Shown here piece after piece: positions 1-11,000 of a DNA stretch of 15,199 bases. The DNA is from Perkinsus olseni (Eukaryota > Perkinsozoa > Perkinsida > Perkinsidae), in the NCBI GenBank assembly GCA_013115135.1, contig JABANP010000843.1:1-15199 (forward strand). The letters are read 5' to 3'. Numbering within the stretch: the stretch's first letter is position 1; each line of letters begins with the position of its first letter. Below the pieces are notes generated by a model that worked only from the letters and a program-made list of their open reading frames with translations, did not search any database and had not been told where the DNA came from. A program made the position numbers and the translations under genes.

Positions 1-2827
1 AACATTACCAATGTTGGTGAAGTATGCCAAGAGACGACCACGCACACAAGGAATGAAAGAGATCAGCGGAGAAGTACTCCATCTCTGGGGAGGTGATTTC
101 CGGACCTCAACACCGGACTCGAAGTGATCACCGGTAGGTAGAGTTACATCCTTATCGTCAATGGTGACCAAAGAATGCCTGCTTGGATCCTTGATAGCTT
201 ATCACGAGAGAAGCTGGAAACACCAACTCACGAAAGGATAGGCGAGGACAGGTGAGCTCCTCTGTTTCAATCCTGAGGGATCGTGCAAAGCTAACACCGA
301 GGTACCATCACAGAGTGGCAGCTGTCTTTATCCTTGGGATAGGGAGTCTCGTTAGAACCAAAGATCACCATCAGGACCACCGGACATGACCTTGGTGAGC
401 TTAGACTCCTCTCAAGACCCAACTTATCCAAAGCTCGAGAACATTGCTGTGGGATGGGTTAGGTGGTAGTCATGGCACGTACTTATCATGGGGAATACCA
501 CCGAGGACGACAGACTTGCCGGTAGTCAAAGACTTCCAATGTTGCTGGCACGAGCGCTTGGCTCTCCAAAGCACGCAATTTCATGAATCCTTGCGAGTAT
601 TCTCATCGGGGCCGAAGAGAGCATCTCAGGCTTGGAGAGGAGTTGGAGTAGAGGCCGGTCTCCTTGGCGGGGACTGCAATCAAAGAAGAGCGTCGATGCT
701 TAGTTATTGAAGGCCTCACGACCACTGGTCTTCCAGAGTTCTGAGAATCCCGTATCCATGAGGAATGGTGTACCCTTAGATCCGCCCTCACGGGATATCC
801 TTGTTCTTAAGCTGCGCAGGAAGGTGTAGGCCAGAGTTGCGCGGTTCTCCTCCAGCAAAGGTGGCGCGGTTCTTCTTGTAGACCTGTTTGTTTCCTAGAG
901 GAGGATAGAGTCTGAGTACCACCACGAGCGATTTCCAGTATCCGGATGTGTAGAGCCGTGAAAGCTCTTGCCAACGACAAGATAGGGCGGCATGGGGATA
1001 GTAGGGAAGAGGTCCTCTCGGACGATCAGCCGGAGACCTCCACCGTCGAACCTCATTGCGATAGCAGAAAGCTGCAATAGCAGCTTGAAGAAGTTGGTCA
1101 TCTGTAGATGGGCGCTGAGCTTCAAAGAGAGTCTTCGAGATCTTCGCATCGAGACGGGGTCAACCTGATCATCAATCTTAGCGGCCAACTCCTTATTGTA
1201 GAAGGGCTTGCATTCACCAGTGGCGACCTTCTTGAAGTCATCGAGAACATAGAGCGGGAAATTAGGGATAGTTAGAATGCAGAGCATCGTAGATCCTCTC
1301 ATAAGTGATATAGCATTAGCCATGGTATCTCTGAACAACGTATCAACTCGCTCTTCTTGTCGGATCATTCTTGCAGAATAATCGGCCAAAGTAAAGATGC
1401 TCCTCAGTCTCCTTAGGGAAGAATGAGAGATAGATTTGGCCGCAGTAATGAGAGGAAGATATAGCATGCTCGGGTGTGATCTTGTTCTTGAGTACAAGAT
1501 CAAACCAAGGGCGGACTTCTTCGGGTTGAATGCTTGAAATGGCTCACATAACGGAGAGTTTGAGCGAGCTTTTCCAAGACCTCACCCTGGAGAAGTAGGA
1601 TCACAGGAAGCGGGGTGTAGGTGATGACAATACCGTTGGCGAAGAGTCCACGTAGAATCTCTTGGGCTCGACGTTGTGAGAACGGAGCAGGCACTCGTTA
1701 TTTGATCTCGAGAGATGTAAGCTCTACGCTTACGATCTACATCATAGGCGGCAGACTGCAACACTTGGGCGCCGGACTTCTGGACCAAATCCAGCAGGAG
1801 CGTCGAACACTTTAACAACGGTGTTGCGAGCAGCCATGGTCCTGATCGATAGAGTGCGGAAATCGAAGCTTCTGTAGCTTCCAGTAGATCTCTCCTTGAG
1901 AAGTCGAGTGTAGCCACGACCTGAAGGTCGGTCTCGTCCATCATGTCCTCCCGGAACTTAACACCAGACTCGAACTGTTGCTTCCTCCAGCAACAACGAC
2001 GCCCGAGGAGGAACTTCCCTTCGGGCACGAGGCTTCTCGGACTTGAGGGAAGGTGATAGAGAAGCCGCCAGTCCACGCAGGCACCGTTGACATACTCAGC
2101 GACCTTGGCGTCGGTGATTGGCGATCTTCTCGGGCTCCACTGAGTGGTAAGATAGAGGGGCCGAATCCACGTCCTCGATCTCGAAGTGGATGTAGTCGGA
2201 CCTAGTAGCCTGAGAAACCTTCTTAGCAGCAATGGGGGCAATGAATATGCCCTGGCGAGTCTGAAACACTGGTGAAGTGCTTGGAAGTAAGCCCGCTGGG
2301 ACTCGAGCCAGTAAAGTAGTAAGACGATCTCCTGCCACGGGGAGCCAGCAGCAAGACGCCTTCCTTCGCGGTGATAGAGGCTGGAGGTCATCTTGAGTCG
2401 CCAGAGTCCTCAGGAGTCAGGGGAGATATTGGTGCTCTCACCTGCTCCGCTCGAAAGCATTCTCGCTTCTCAGGAGAGAGATGCTTACATACCATCATCG
2501 CACTTGAGGTCGAAGGCTGACTGAGGACTTCCTTGATGTCGTTGCTTGATGGTTGCTAGCAGCATCATGAATTAGGGAGCATACCGAAGCGATCGGGGCT
2601 TCGACTGAGGCTCCCTCACTTGCAATAAAGTATTGGACCCGGCATCCATACTATGATAGCCACCAGCAGCAGCCAAGTGAAGAGTCCTCTTATCATAGTC
2701 TTGAACATTAACAGAGATGGAGCCGGGTTACTGGCCAATAAGATCCTTCCGTGCGATTGATATCGCGCCTTCATCGTGCAGCCTCAAGTGGCATGAAGAA
2801 ACAGCGTTTGTGTTTGCGGAATCCCAT
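1..2827 (-). CDS. NAD-specific glutamate dehydrogenase with ankyrin N-terminus, copy A (3' part missing at window edge)
   Basis: Large-type GDH that oxidatively deaminates glutamate with NAD+. The start codon is complementary to 2825-2827 and is followed by codons matching the copy C start MDSATTNV, with one extra G that shifts the frame. The ankyrin module is coded at about 2500-2827; the best-preserved ankyrin core, DYDKRTLHLAAAGGH, can be read near 2660-2705. The N-terminal GDH domain follows, with SDYIHFEIEDVDS near 2150-2205. The frame at 895-1503 carries KPFYNKELAAKIDDQVD. AIAMRFDGG is near 1045-1070 and the catalytic-lysine segment IPEGGSKGT near 770-800. The copy ends at the window edge inside the motif INIGNV, so roughly the last 230-240 residues are outside. 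Several frame changes interrupt it and do not coincide with those of the other copies, which suggests sequence error rather than one inherited defect. Family assignment is firm; functional status cannot be judged. Confidence 0.9.
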
Positions 2828-3040
2828 ATTAGGGTTTAATAAAAATAGAAACTATAGGGCACAATGGATTTGCACTTGAACTGTGAAGAGTCCACCCACA
2901 CCGAAGAGACTGCGCTTACGATTCCGAGGCACCGAGGACGCCCCTCTCTGGCTTAAAGCCCATGTACAGCTAAGCACAGCTTCACTAGATATCCACAGCT
3001 CATGGGGCTACTCAGGAAACAACAAATCGGAGATATCGGG

Positions 3041-3078
3041 CTGACGGGAAGAAAGAAAGAAGTGAGAAAAGGGAATGT
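3041..3078 (-). promoter_or_regulatory. Candidate splice-acceptor tract upstream of copy A
   Basis: Read on the minus strand, a long C/T-rich run (TTCTTTCTTTCTTCCCGTC) ends in AG at 3042-3041, about 213 nt before the start codon. It resembles a eukaryotic 3' splice site. The same element lies at 11697-11731, and an expanded form at 7320-7487. It could accept a 5'-UTR intron or, in a trans-splicing organism, a spliced leader. No donor or leader gene could be assigned, so function is inferred. Confidence 0.35.
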
Positions 3079-3363
3079 TGGTGGATCACATAGCCTGTCA
3101 GGCACACTGAGAAGGCTGCTTGTGGAGAAAAGGGCATCCCGTTGCGAGGAGTGTATCCGTCCGGGACCATGTGCAAATCAGCGGCCCGAAAACCCGCAGC
3201 AATCCATTTCAAGAAGGCTGCGTCATTCGGCGCCCGAGGCTAAAGTGGCAACTATGTAAAGTCCTGGGAAGGATAAATATTTCCTCCTGTTCAGGAGGCT
3301 AGATCCATTCGAGAATCGCGTTGCGGCCACAGGTATCGAGATGGGGTTCGACTCAAAACAACA

Positions 3364-3388
3364 TCGCAATTTTGATATATTTTTGCGA
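3364..3388. repeat. AT-rich inverted repeat in spacer (copy A/B)
   Basis: Perfect 6-bp arms TCGCAA and TTGCGA flank a 13-nt AT-rich centre. The same structure is intact at 11992-12016 and degraded at about 7732-7751. It is conserved in position in the spacers, but no function can be assigned from sequence. Confidence 0.5.
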
Positions 3389-3702
3389 CCATCTCGATAC
3401 TCTCTTGCTAAAGGAATCGCCATGAGGATTCATCCACTAGCAGCAGCCACGATAGGCGCTCATGAATAGTGCTCTGCGAACGCTACACCACCACGAAACC
3501 CATCCGAAGTCATGACCGAACAAAACACTCAGAAACAGTCAGCCAGATCAAAGAGTTTAGTTTCAACACACTACACAACAAAGGAGTCAATAGCAGACAT
3601 TCCCGTTGAGACGCAGGGAAGGAAAAGTAAACTAGTATTATAAAGGATTAGGCGATTACCGATGGACGGTGGCCTATATAGCTATTAGTATAAAGAAGTG
3701 AC

Positions 3703-6700
3703 TCACATGGTAGAAGGGTAACCTCACCTTCGGACTTCTCTTGAGAGGAACGCATGAACTGGTAGAAGGCAAGATTCGCTAGTCTGTAGACCGTTAGAGT
3801 GAAAGACAAACTCGTCAGCAAATCCAAGTAGCAACCATAGCGTTGAGATAAGCCTCAGGAGTGTTCTCGATGATCTTATCCAAACCACAATGAACAAAGG
3901 AACAACCTAGGCACACACAACGTCTGAGAACAGCACGGACCATCCAATCGGTTCTCCAGGATCGTGTTGCTCCGAGGACGCCGAAGGACGTATAGGACTG
4001 CATGTCGTTGATCTTCTTTGGACAATAAGATTGTTGCATCAGTCTTACGAATGTATCTTGATCCATCAGGATGCACTTCACCTCATGGTTAGTCTTCAGA
4101 TACCATTGAGACTCCATCTTGGCGTTTATGACTGGATGGCGGCAAAGGATCTCTCCTGTACGTACTGTTCGTAGAACTCAGGGAGCAGCACTAGTCGCAT
4201 CAGGAGCGCAGAGGAATTTATCTTGATCGATACCGCATCCCATGCACAAAGGAGGCAGGCACTTCCATACTGCTGGAGTAACACCACCTTGTTGGTGGAA
4301 GCATCCTTGAACAGCTCCACACCAGCATCCTCAAGATAACGGCAGAGAGCATCATCAGTGGAAATTACAAGAGTTGGCACCTTCCACAGCGCTTGAACTG
4401 GCTCCTTCAGTCTCTCAGGGTTGAACGCGAATTAAGCATCAAAGCATTACCAATGTTGATAGTAGCAGAGACAACCACCACAAAGGAATGAGAGATCAAT
4501 GGTATGCATCTCACCAGGAGTGATTTCGGACCTCAACACCGGACTTGGAAGTGATCACCCATTGAAAACTATCACGAGGAAGAGCTGGAAACACCAACTC
4601 TGAGATGAGCGGACGATGGGCTCCTCTCTGTTCCAATCCTAAGGGATCATAAAAGCAACACCGGTACCATCACAGAGTGGCAGCTGTCTTATCCTTGGGG
4701 TAAAGAGATCTCGTTGAAGTTAAAGATCCTGCATCGGGACCAGTACCGGACATGACCTTGGTGAGCTTAAACCCTCAAGACCCGCTTATCCAAAGCTCGA
4801 GAACGTACTGATGGATGGGTTGGTGGTCATGGCAATACTTATCATGGGGAGAAATACCACCGAGGACGACGGACTTGCCAGTGATCAAAGACTTCCAATA
4901 TTTGAAACCACGAGCCTTGGCTCTCAAAGCGCAATTTCATGAATCAGCAGTATTCTCATCGGGGCCGAAGAGGCATCTCGGAGGCTTGGAGAGGTTGGAG
5001 TAGGGCTGATGTCTCCTTGGCGAGGATACAATCCAAAGAGAAGAGCACGTCGATGCTTAGTTGGTAGAGGCCTCACGACCACTGGTCTTCAACCACGAGA
5101 GTCCGTATCCATGAGGGGAATGGTACCCTTAGATCCGCCCTCAAGGGATATCCCTTGTTCTTAAGCTGCTGAGTGTAGGCCAGAGTTGTAGTTCTCACTC
5201 CAGCAAGTGGCGCAGTTCTTCTTGTAGACCTGTTTGTTCCCTAGGAAGGGATAAGTCTGATGATACACGAGAGCGATTTCAGTAAATCGGATGTAGCCGC
5301 AGAGCCAAGTAGAAGCTCTTGCCAACGACAAGATAGACGGCATAGGGGATGGTAGGGAAGAGGGTCTCGGTTGTTCAGCCAAGACCTCTCCACCGTCGAA
5401 CCTCATTGCGATAGCAGAAGCTGTACCAGCAGAAGGATTGGATATACCTGTAGATGAGCTGGGCTTCAAAGAGAGTCTTCAAGATCTTCGCATCAGGGGA
5501 CAGATCAACCTGATCATCAATCTGTAGCCAACTCCTTATTGTAGAAAGGGCTTGCATTCACCAGTAGCGACCTATGAAGTCGTCGAACATAAGGCGGTGA
5601 GTTGATAGTTGGAAGTAAGGCATCGTAAAAGATCCTCTCATAAGTGATAGCATTAGCCATACTTAGGTATCTCTGAACAGCATCCAGCTCAGCTCTTCTT
5701 GGATGGATCATTCTTGGGAAATAATCGGCCAAGTAAGATACTCCTCAGTCTCCTTAGGAAGAATGAGAAGATGAATTTGAGCCGCAGTAATAGGGGAGAG
5801 ATAGCATGCTCGGGTGTGGAGTGTTTGCCATTTGGGGTCATGAGCAGATGGGACTCTTCGGGATTGCATGGCAGAATGGCTCACATAACGGAGTTTGAGC
5901 GAGCTTTCAAGACCTCACCCTGGAAAGTTAGGATCAAAGAAGAAGCAGGTGTGGGTGACAATGCAGATTGTGGCAGAAGGGAGTCCACGTAGAATCTCTT
6001 GAGCAGGCGTTATAGGGAACTAGGAAGCCTCATTCTGATCCTCCAGGTGCGGCTGCCTTACGATCTACATCATAGGCAGCAGCTGCAACACTTGGGCGCC
6101 GGACTTTACAGTTAAATCAGCGGAGCGTCAGAACTTTACTTTAAACAACAGTGTTGCGGCGGCCGTAGTCTGATGATGAGTCCCCGATAAAAGGCTGGTA
6201 GATCTCGCCGAGGAGGAATCGAGGGTAGCCACGACCTGAGAAGGTCAGTCCTAAACCATCGTATCCCGGGCAGCCGCCGAGACTCGAATTTTTGCTTCTC
6301 AACCCAACAACGACGCCGAGGAGGAACTTCCCTTCCAAAGGCACGGGGAAGCCTACTCGAGCAGGGAAGGTGATAGAAGCCACCGCAGTCCTGGCACCGT
6401 TGACATGCCTCGGCGGCGCCGTAAGTGATGGCGATCTTCTCGAGGCTTAGAACATTTGAGATGAAGGCCAGGTCGCGTCCTCCCGATCTCGAGAGTGGAT
6501 GTAGTCAGACCACAGTAGCTAGAAACTAGCTAGCCAGCGTGGGGCAATGAATATGCTAGCGATCTAAACACTGGTGAAATTGCTTGGAAATTGAAACAGG
6601 ATGGAGGCTGAGAGCTCAGTAAAGTGATGAACGATCTCCTTGCCACAGGGAGCCAGCAAGAACGCTGCGTGTTGATAGAAGACGCAGTCATCTTAGTCTC

Positions 6701-7096
6701 AGGTCTCGGAGTCAGGGAGATGTTAAGGTGTTCTTTACTGCTCCTTCCGAAGCATTCTCGCCTCCAGGAGAGAGAATGCCCTGCTTCATCATGCGCACTT
6801 GAGTCGGAGCTGACTGAGGACTTCAGCAGTGCGTTAGCAGTGGTTCACGGCATCATGAATGAGGAGCCAGAAGCGATCAGGCTTCAACTGGGCTCCCTTA
6901 CCCAACAAATGTTAGGACGGCATCCATATGACCACCAGCAGCAATGAAACAGAGATCCTCTTTATCCGTAAGTGTGATTTGATGGCGATAGACCGAGGAG
7001 TTACTGGCCAATAGATCCTTCTATGCGATTGATATCGCCTTCATAGAGCAGCCTCAAGTAATGAAGAAGAAACAACGTTTGTAGTTTGGAATCCAT
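3703..7096 (-). CDS. NAD-specific glutamate dehydrogenase with ankyrin N-terminus, copy B (full span, frame-disrupted)
   Basis: A complete gene span from the start codon complementary to 7094-7096 to a TGA complementary to 3703-3705, about 3.39 kb or roughly 1,100 codons. Recognisable in order are traces of the ankyrin module (about 6830-7096), the catalytic region with NKQVYKKN (near 5215-5250) and IPEGGSKGT (near 5125-5160), and LGGIPHDKY with MTTN (near 4825-4870). Further on come GGPDGDLG (near 4735-4755), RYLEDAGVELFKDASTNK (near 4285-4350) and the C-terminal stretch ENTPEAYLNAMVATWI (near 3815-3870). These are signatures of the large NAD-GDH family. The part at about 5.8-6.6 kb, coding for the N-terminal GDH domain, is the poorest match to the other copies, with apparent substitutions as well as indels. 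Many frame changes occur throughout. This copy has the expanded 55-bp repeats upstream of it. Noise versus pseudogene cannot be decided here. Confidence 0.9.
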
Positions 7097-7319
7097 ATTA
7101 GGGGTTTTAAATAAAAGTAGAAACTATATAGGGCACAATGGATGGTTGCATGAGACTGCTGAGAGTCCATCCACACCGAGACTACGCTTACGACCAGGGA
7201 CACCAGGGACGCCCCTCCTCTAGCTTAAATGCCCATACAGCTAGCACGAAGCTTCACTAGATGTCTCCACAGCTCGTGAGGGCTGCTCAGGAAACCAGCA
7301 AATCCAGGAGGAAATCGGG

Positions 7320-7487
7320 CTGGCTGGGAGAGAGAGAGAAATGTTGAAGGTGGATCACACAGCCTTGCCAGAAACACTCACGGGGAAAGAGAGAAAGAAA
7401 TGTTGGTGGATCCACACAGCCTCGCCAAACACTCACGGGAAAAGAGAAAGAAATGATTGTGGATCCGCACAGCCTCGCCAAAACACT
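7320..7487 (-). promoter_or_regulatory. Triplicated candidate splice-acceptor region upstream of copy B
   Basis: On the minus strand, each of the three 55-bp units contains a C/T-rich run followed by AG. The AG dinucleotides are at about 7432-7433, 7377-7378 and 7320-7325. If the single-copy element in the other spacers is a splice acceptor, copy B has three alternatives about 55 nt apart. The first two units read CCCGTGAGTG, which also resembles a 5' splice donor, whereas the single-copy spacers read CCCGTCAG. Function is inferred only from base composition and position. Confidence 0.3.
7326..7487. repeat. 55-bp minisatellite, three units, only in this spacer
   Basis: Units lie at 7326-7380, 7381-7435 and 7436-about 7487. 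Each has a GA-rich part (such as gggaaagagagaaagaaatg) followed by a GTGGATC..CACAGCC..GCCA.AACACT part. The corresponding places in the other spacers (about 3041-3110 and 11697-11765) have a single unit. Short similar words border the single unit (ctgacgggg on one side, cactgactg on the other), which would allow expansion or contraction by slippage or unequal exchange. On the coding strand each unit contains a pyrimidine tract followed by AG. Confidence 0.85.
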
Positions 7488-8074
7488 GGCTGCTTGTGGA
7501 GAAAGAGGGCATCCCGTTGCGAGGAGTGTTCGAAATCCGGGATATGTGCAAATCAGCTGGCCCGAAAAGCACTGGCAATCCATTCAGAGCTCCCGTCATT
7601 TCGAGCTTGAGGCTAAAGAAGCAACTCTGTAAGTCCTGAGGTATGAAATATTCTCCTGTTTCGGATAGATCCATCGAGATTGCGTCGCGAGCCACAAGGA
7701 GATGAGATGGGGGTTCGACTCAACAACAGGCCGCGATGATATATTTTGCGACCATCCTCGGTACTACTCTTGCAAAGAATCGCCGTGAGGATTCATCCAC
7801 GAACGGCAACCACGGTGGCGTCTCATGAGATAATGCTCCTCCACGATCAATTGCACCTCACAACCCATCCCGAGGTCTTGATACCGACCAAAGGCTACCT
7901 TGAGAGCGATCAGACCCGGTCCAAGGTTTAGTTTCAACGCACTTACAAGCGAGGTGTGAACCCATTCCGTTAAGGACGCAGGAGGAAAAATGAAACTAAA
8001 AAAGAGTATTATAAAGGATTCGGGCGGAGACACCGATGGACGGTGGCCTGCTCTGCCATGCCCGTAAAATTAGC

Positions 8075-11000
8075 TCACATAGTGAGAGGTGCCTCGCATT
8101 TGGGCTTCTCTTGAAGGGAACACGCCAGACGCTGGTGAAGGCCGGTTAACAATTCTTGATAGTTTGGTGAACCAAGCTCAAAATCAGCGATCCAAGGCAT
8201 TGCAAAGCGTTGGGATAGGCCTCAGGGAATATTCTCGATGATCTTTATCCAGACTACGGCTGGGAGCAAGGGCACAGGCTTTAGCAATCACAAAGAACAT
8301 TTGCGGATGCATCAATCATTCTCAGGATCACGGTATTTGCTCCGAGGACCCCGCCGAGACATAGGACTACTGTGGTGATGTGGGATGGCCCAGTTGTTGC
8401 ATCAGTCTTACGGTAATGCGGTCTCCGGGTAGCTACCCCTCATAGTTAGTCTTCCAGATACCATTAGACTCCATCTTGGCGTTATGACGGATGGCAGCAA
8501 AGGTTCTATGCGACTGTTTAGACTCGGGGCGGCACTGGTCCGCACATCAAGGAGCGCAGAGGAATTTATCATGATCGTCATCCATGCAAAGGAGGCGAAC
8601 ACTTCCATACTGCTGGAAGTAACGCGCCTTGTTGGTGGAAAAATGTGAACTGGCTCACTGGCATCCTCAGGAATGCTGCTTGGTATCCTCAGAACATTGG
8701 GACAGCACCACTACTTATGCTTGAACTTCAATCCTTGAGTGCCAGGAGTTTGGGCATGGTCTTATCAACATTACAGCGAATGTTGATGAGTGTAGGACAG
8801 CCACCACAAAAGGGAATGGGAAAGAGATCAGCGGAGAGTACTCCATCTCTCTGGGGAAGTGATTTCGGACCTCAGCACGGACTGAAGCAGTCACCATTGG
8901 GTGGGGTTGCATCATGCATCATCCCGTGGCCCGGAATGCCACACTGCTGGATTCGCTGGTGGCTTGCTCTAGAGGCTGAGCACCCAACTCCCGGTGAGGC
9001 AGGGCCGAGGAGACGGCTCTCCTCCATTTCCGTCACGGGATCACGCCAAGCCTTGCCATTTTCCATCTGGCAGCCCGTATCATGAGATGAGAATCTCTAG
9101 ACAGGAACCAAAGTCTGCATCCAAGGACCCACCGGACATGACCTTGGTGAGCTTGGAGCCTCCCCTCAAGACCCAACTTATCCAAAAGCTCGGGAACGTA
9201 CTGATGGATGGAGTTGAGTGGTCTGGCATTACTTATCATGAGGGAATACCACCGGGGACGACGGACTTGCCAGTCAAAGACTTGTTGTAACCACGAGCCT
9301 TGGCTCTCACGCCGGTTTCGCGGTCCAGCGTGTGGCTACTCATCAGGGCCGAAGAGCATCTCAGGCTTGGAGGGAGTTGGGTAGAGGCCAGTCTGTGGCG
9401 AGGATACAATCAAAGGAAAGGCGTCATTTGATGTAGTTGTGAAGGCCTCACGACCACTGGTGTGGGGTTGCAGAGAGGTGCTATCCATGAGAATGGTACC
9501 CTTAGATCCGCCCTCAGGGGATATCCTTGTTCTTAAGCTGCTGAGTGTAGGCCAAGTTGTAGTTCTCCTCCAGCGAGGAACACGATTCTTCTTATGGAGC
9601 CTGTTTGTTCCTAGAGGATAAGCCTGATACCACCACGAGGCGATTTCAATGCAAATCGGATGCTTAGGCCGTAAAGCTCTTGCCAACGACAGGGTAAGAC
9701 AGCATAAGGGATGGTAAGGGAAGAGAGGGTCCTCGGACGATCAACCAAGACCTCACCGTCGAACCTCATTGCGATAGCCAGAAGCTGTACCAGCCTTGAA
9801 GTTGGTCATCTGTACTTGGATGGGCGCTGAGCTTCAAAGAGAGTCTTCAAGATCTTCGCATCGAGACGAGAGATCCAACCTGATCATCAATCTGGCAGCC
9901 AACTCCTTGTGTAGAAGGGCTTGCATTCCTGGTGGCCTTTAGAGTCGTCGAACATAAGAGCAGAGTGGGACGATAGTTAGATAAAGAGCATCGTAGATCC
10001 TCTCATAAGAAGTGATAGCATTAGCCATGAGTATCTCTGAACAACATGTCCAAACTCGCTCTTCTTGAACGGATGCGCTGCAGAGGCATGAAATCAGCCC
10101 AAAGTAAGATGCTCCTCAGTCTCCTTAGGGAAGGGTAGAGATTAGATTTAGCCTGTGTGGGGAGAGGAGATAAGCATACTCGGGTGTGATCTTACATTTA
10201 GCATTACAAGATCCCAAACCAAGGCGGACTTCTTCAGGTTATGCCCAGAATGGCTCCACATAACTGGAGTTTGGGCGAGCTTTTCCAAGACCTCATACCC
10301 TGGAGAGAAGTAGGATCGAAACCAGGTGTAGGTGACAATACGTTAGCGAAGGGAGTCCACGTAGAATCTCTTGGGCTCGACGTTATGAGAACAGGAAGCA
10401 CTCGTTGATCTCTCAGAGATGTAGCTACCCTTGATCTATCCCACTTAGGCAGCAAACTGCAACGCCCGGGGCGCCCGGACTTCTGGACCAAAATCCAGCT
10501 AAGGGGCCACGTCGAACACTTTAAGCAAGCAGTGTTGCGAGCAGCCATGGTCTGATCGATAAGAGTCTGTCTAAAGCTTCTGTACTTCAGCAGATCTCTC
10601 CTTGAGGAATCGAGGGCGGCTGACCTGAGAGGAGTCAGTCTCGTCCATCATGTCCTCGAACTTAACGCAGACTCGAACTGTGCTTCTCAGCAACAACGAC
10701 GCCGAGGAGGAACTTCCCATCAGGCATGGGAGGCCTCGGACTTCAGGAAGAGTGATAGAAGCCGCAGTCCTGAGCACCGCTGACATACTCCGGCGACCTT
10801 GGCGTCAGTGATGGCGATCTTCTCGGGCTCCATAGTGGTAAGATAGAAGGCCGAATCCACGTCCTCGATCTCGAAGTGGATGTAGTCAGACCTAGTAGCC
10901 TGAGAAACCTTCTTTAGCAGCAATGAGGCAAAATGAATATGCCTAGCGATCTGAACACTGCTGAAGTGCTTGAAGTAGCTGGGATGGAGGCCGAGCTCTC

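Larger units (their letters stand above)
2828..3702 (-). other. Intergenic spacer between copy B (upstream) and copy A (downstream)
   Basis: On the minus strand this 875-bp stretch holds the 3' flank of copy B and the 5' flank of copy A. It is homologous along its full length to 7097-8074 and 11495-12321. No convincing protein gene is present; short open frames here are not kept in the other spacers. From the copy A start outward it holds a pyrimidine-rich stretch just upstream of the start codon, a strong pyrimidine tract ending in AG at 3041-3078, an AT-rich inverted repeat at 3364-3388, and a well-conserved block next to the copy B stop (about 3540-3700). No tRNA, 5S rRNA or recognisable spliced-leader gene was seen. 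No AATAAA-type signal was seen on the coding strand after the copy B stop. Confidence 0.8.
7097..8074 (-). other. Intergenic spacer between copy C (upstream) and copy B (downstream)
   Basis: This is the longest of the three spacers (978 bp against 875 and 827). The excess is largely explained by two extra 55-bp units at 7326-7487. The rest aligns with the other spacers, including the block near the copy C stop (about 7920-8050) and a degraded form of the AT-rich inverted repeat at about 7732-7751. No protein gene or structural RNA was recognised. The open frames of 89-105 codons found here depend on the repeat units or on indels and have no counterpart in the other spacers. Confidence 0.8.

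Noticed and set aside
1582..2391. 269-codon minus-strand frame taken as a separate gene
   Set aside because: It overlaps the GDH coding region and mixes the true frame with shifted frames; only pieces (such as the residues after SDYIHFEI in copy C) fit the family.
3337..3356. GGTTCGACTC word resembling a tRNA T-loop in the spacer
   Set aside because: The flanking bases do not pair as a T-stem and no acceptor or anticodon arm could be found around it.
2828..3702. Spliced-leader RNA, 5S rRNA or snRNA gene in the spacer
   Set aside because: None of the signature words I know for these RNAs could be found on either strand in any of the three spacers.
3702..8075. Array as a novel multi-gene system
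   Set aside because: All units encode the same enzyme; no second gene, mobile element, CRISPR or phage-like feature is present.
8645..9085. 146-codon plus-strand open frame
   Set aside because: It lies antisense to the GDH coding part of copy C, has no family resemblance, and the same positions in copies A, B and D do not hold it open.
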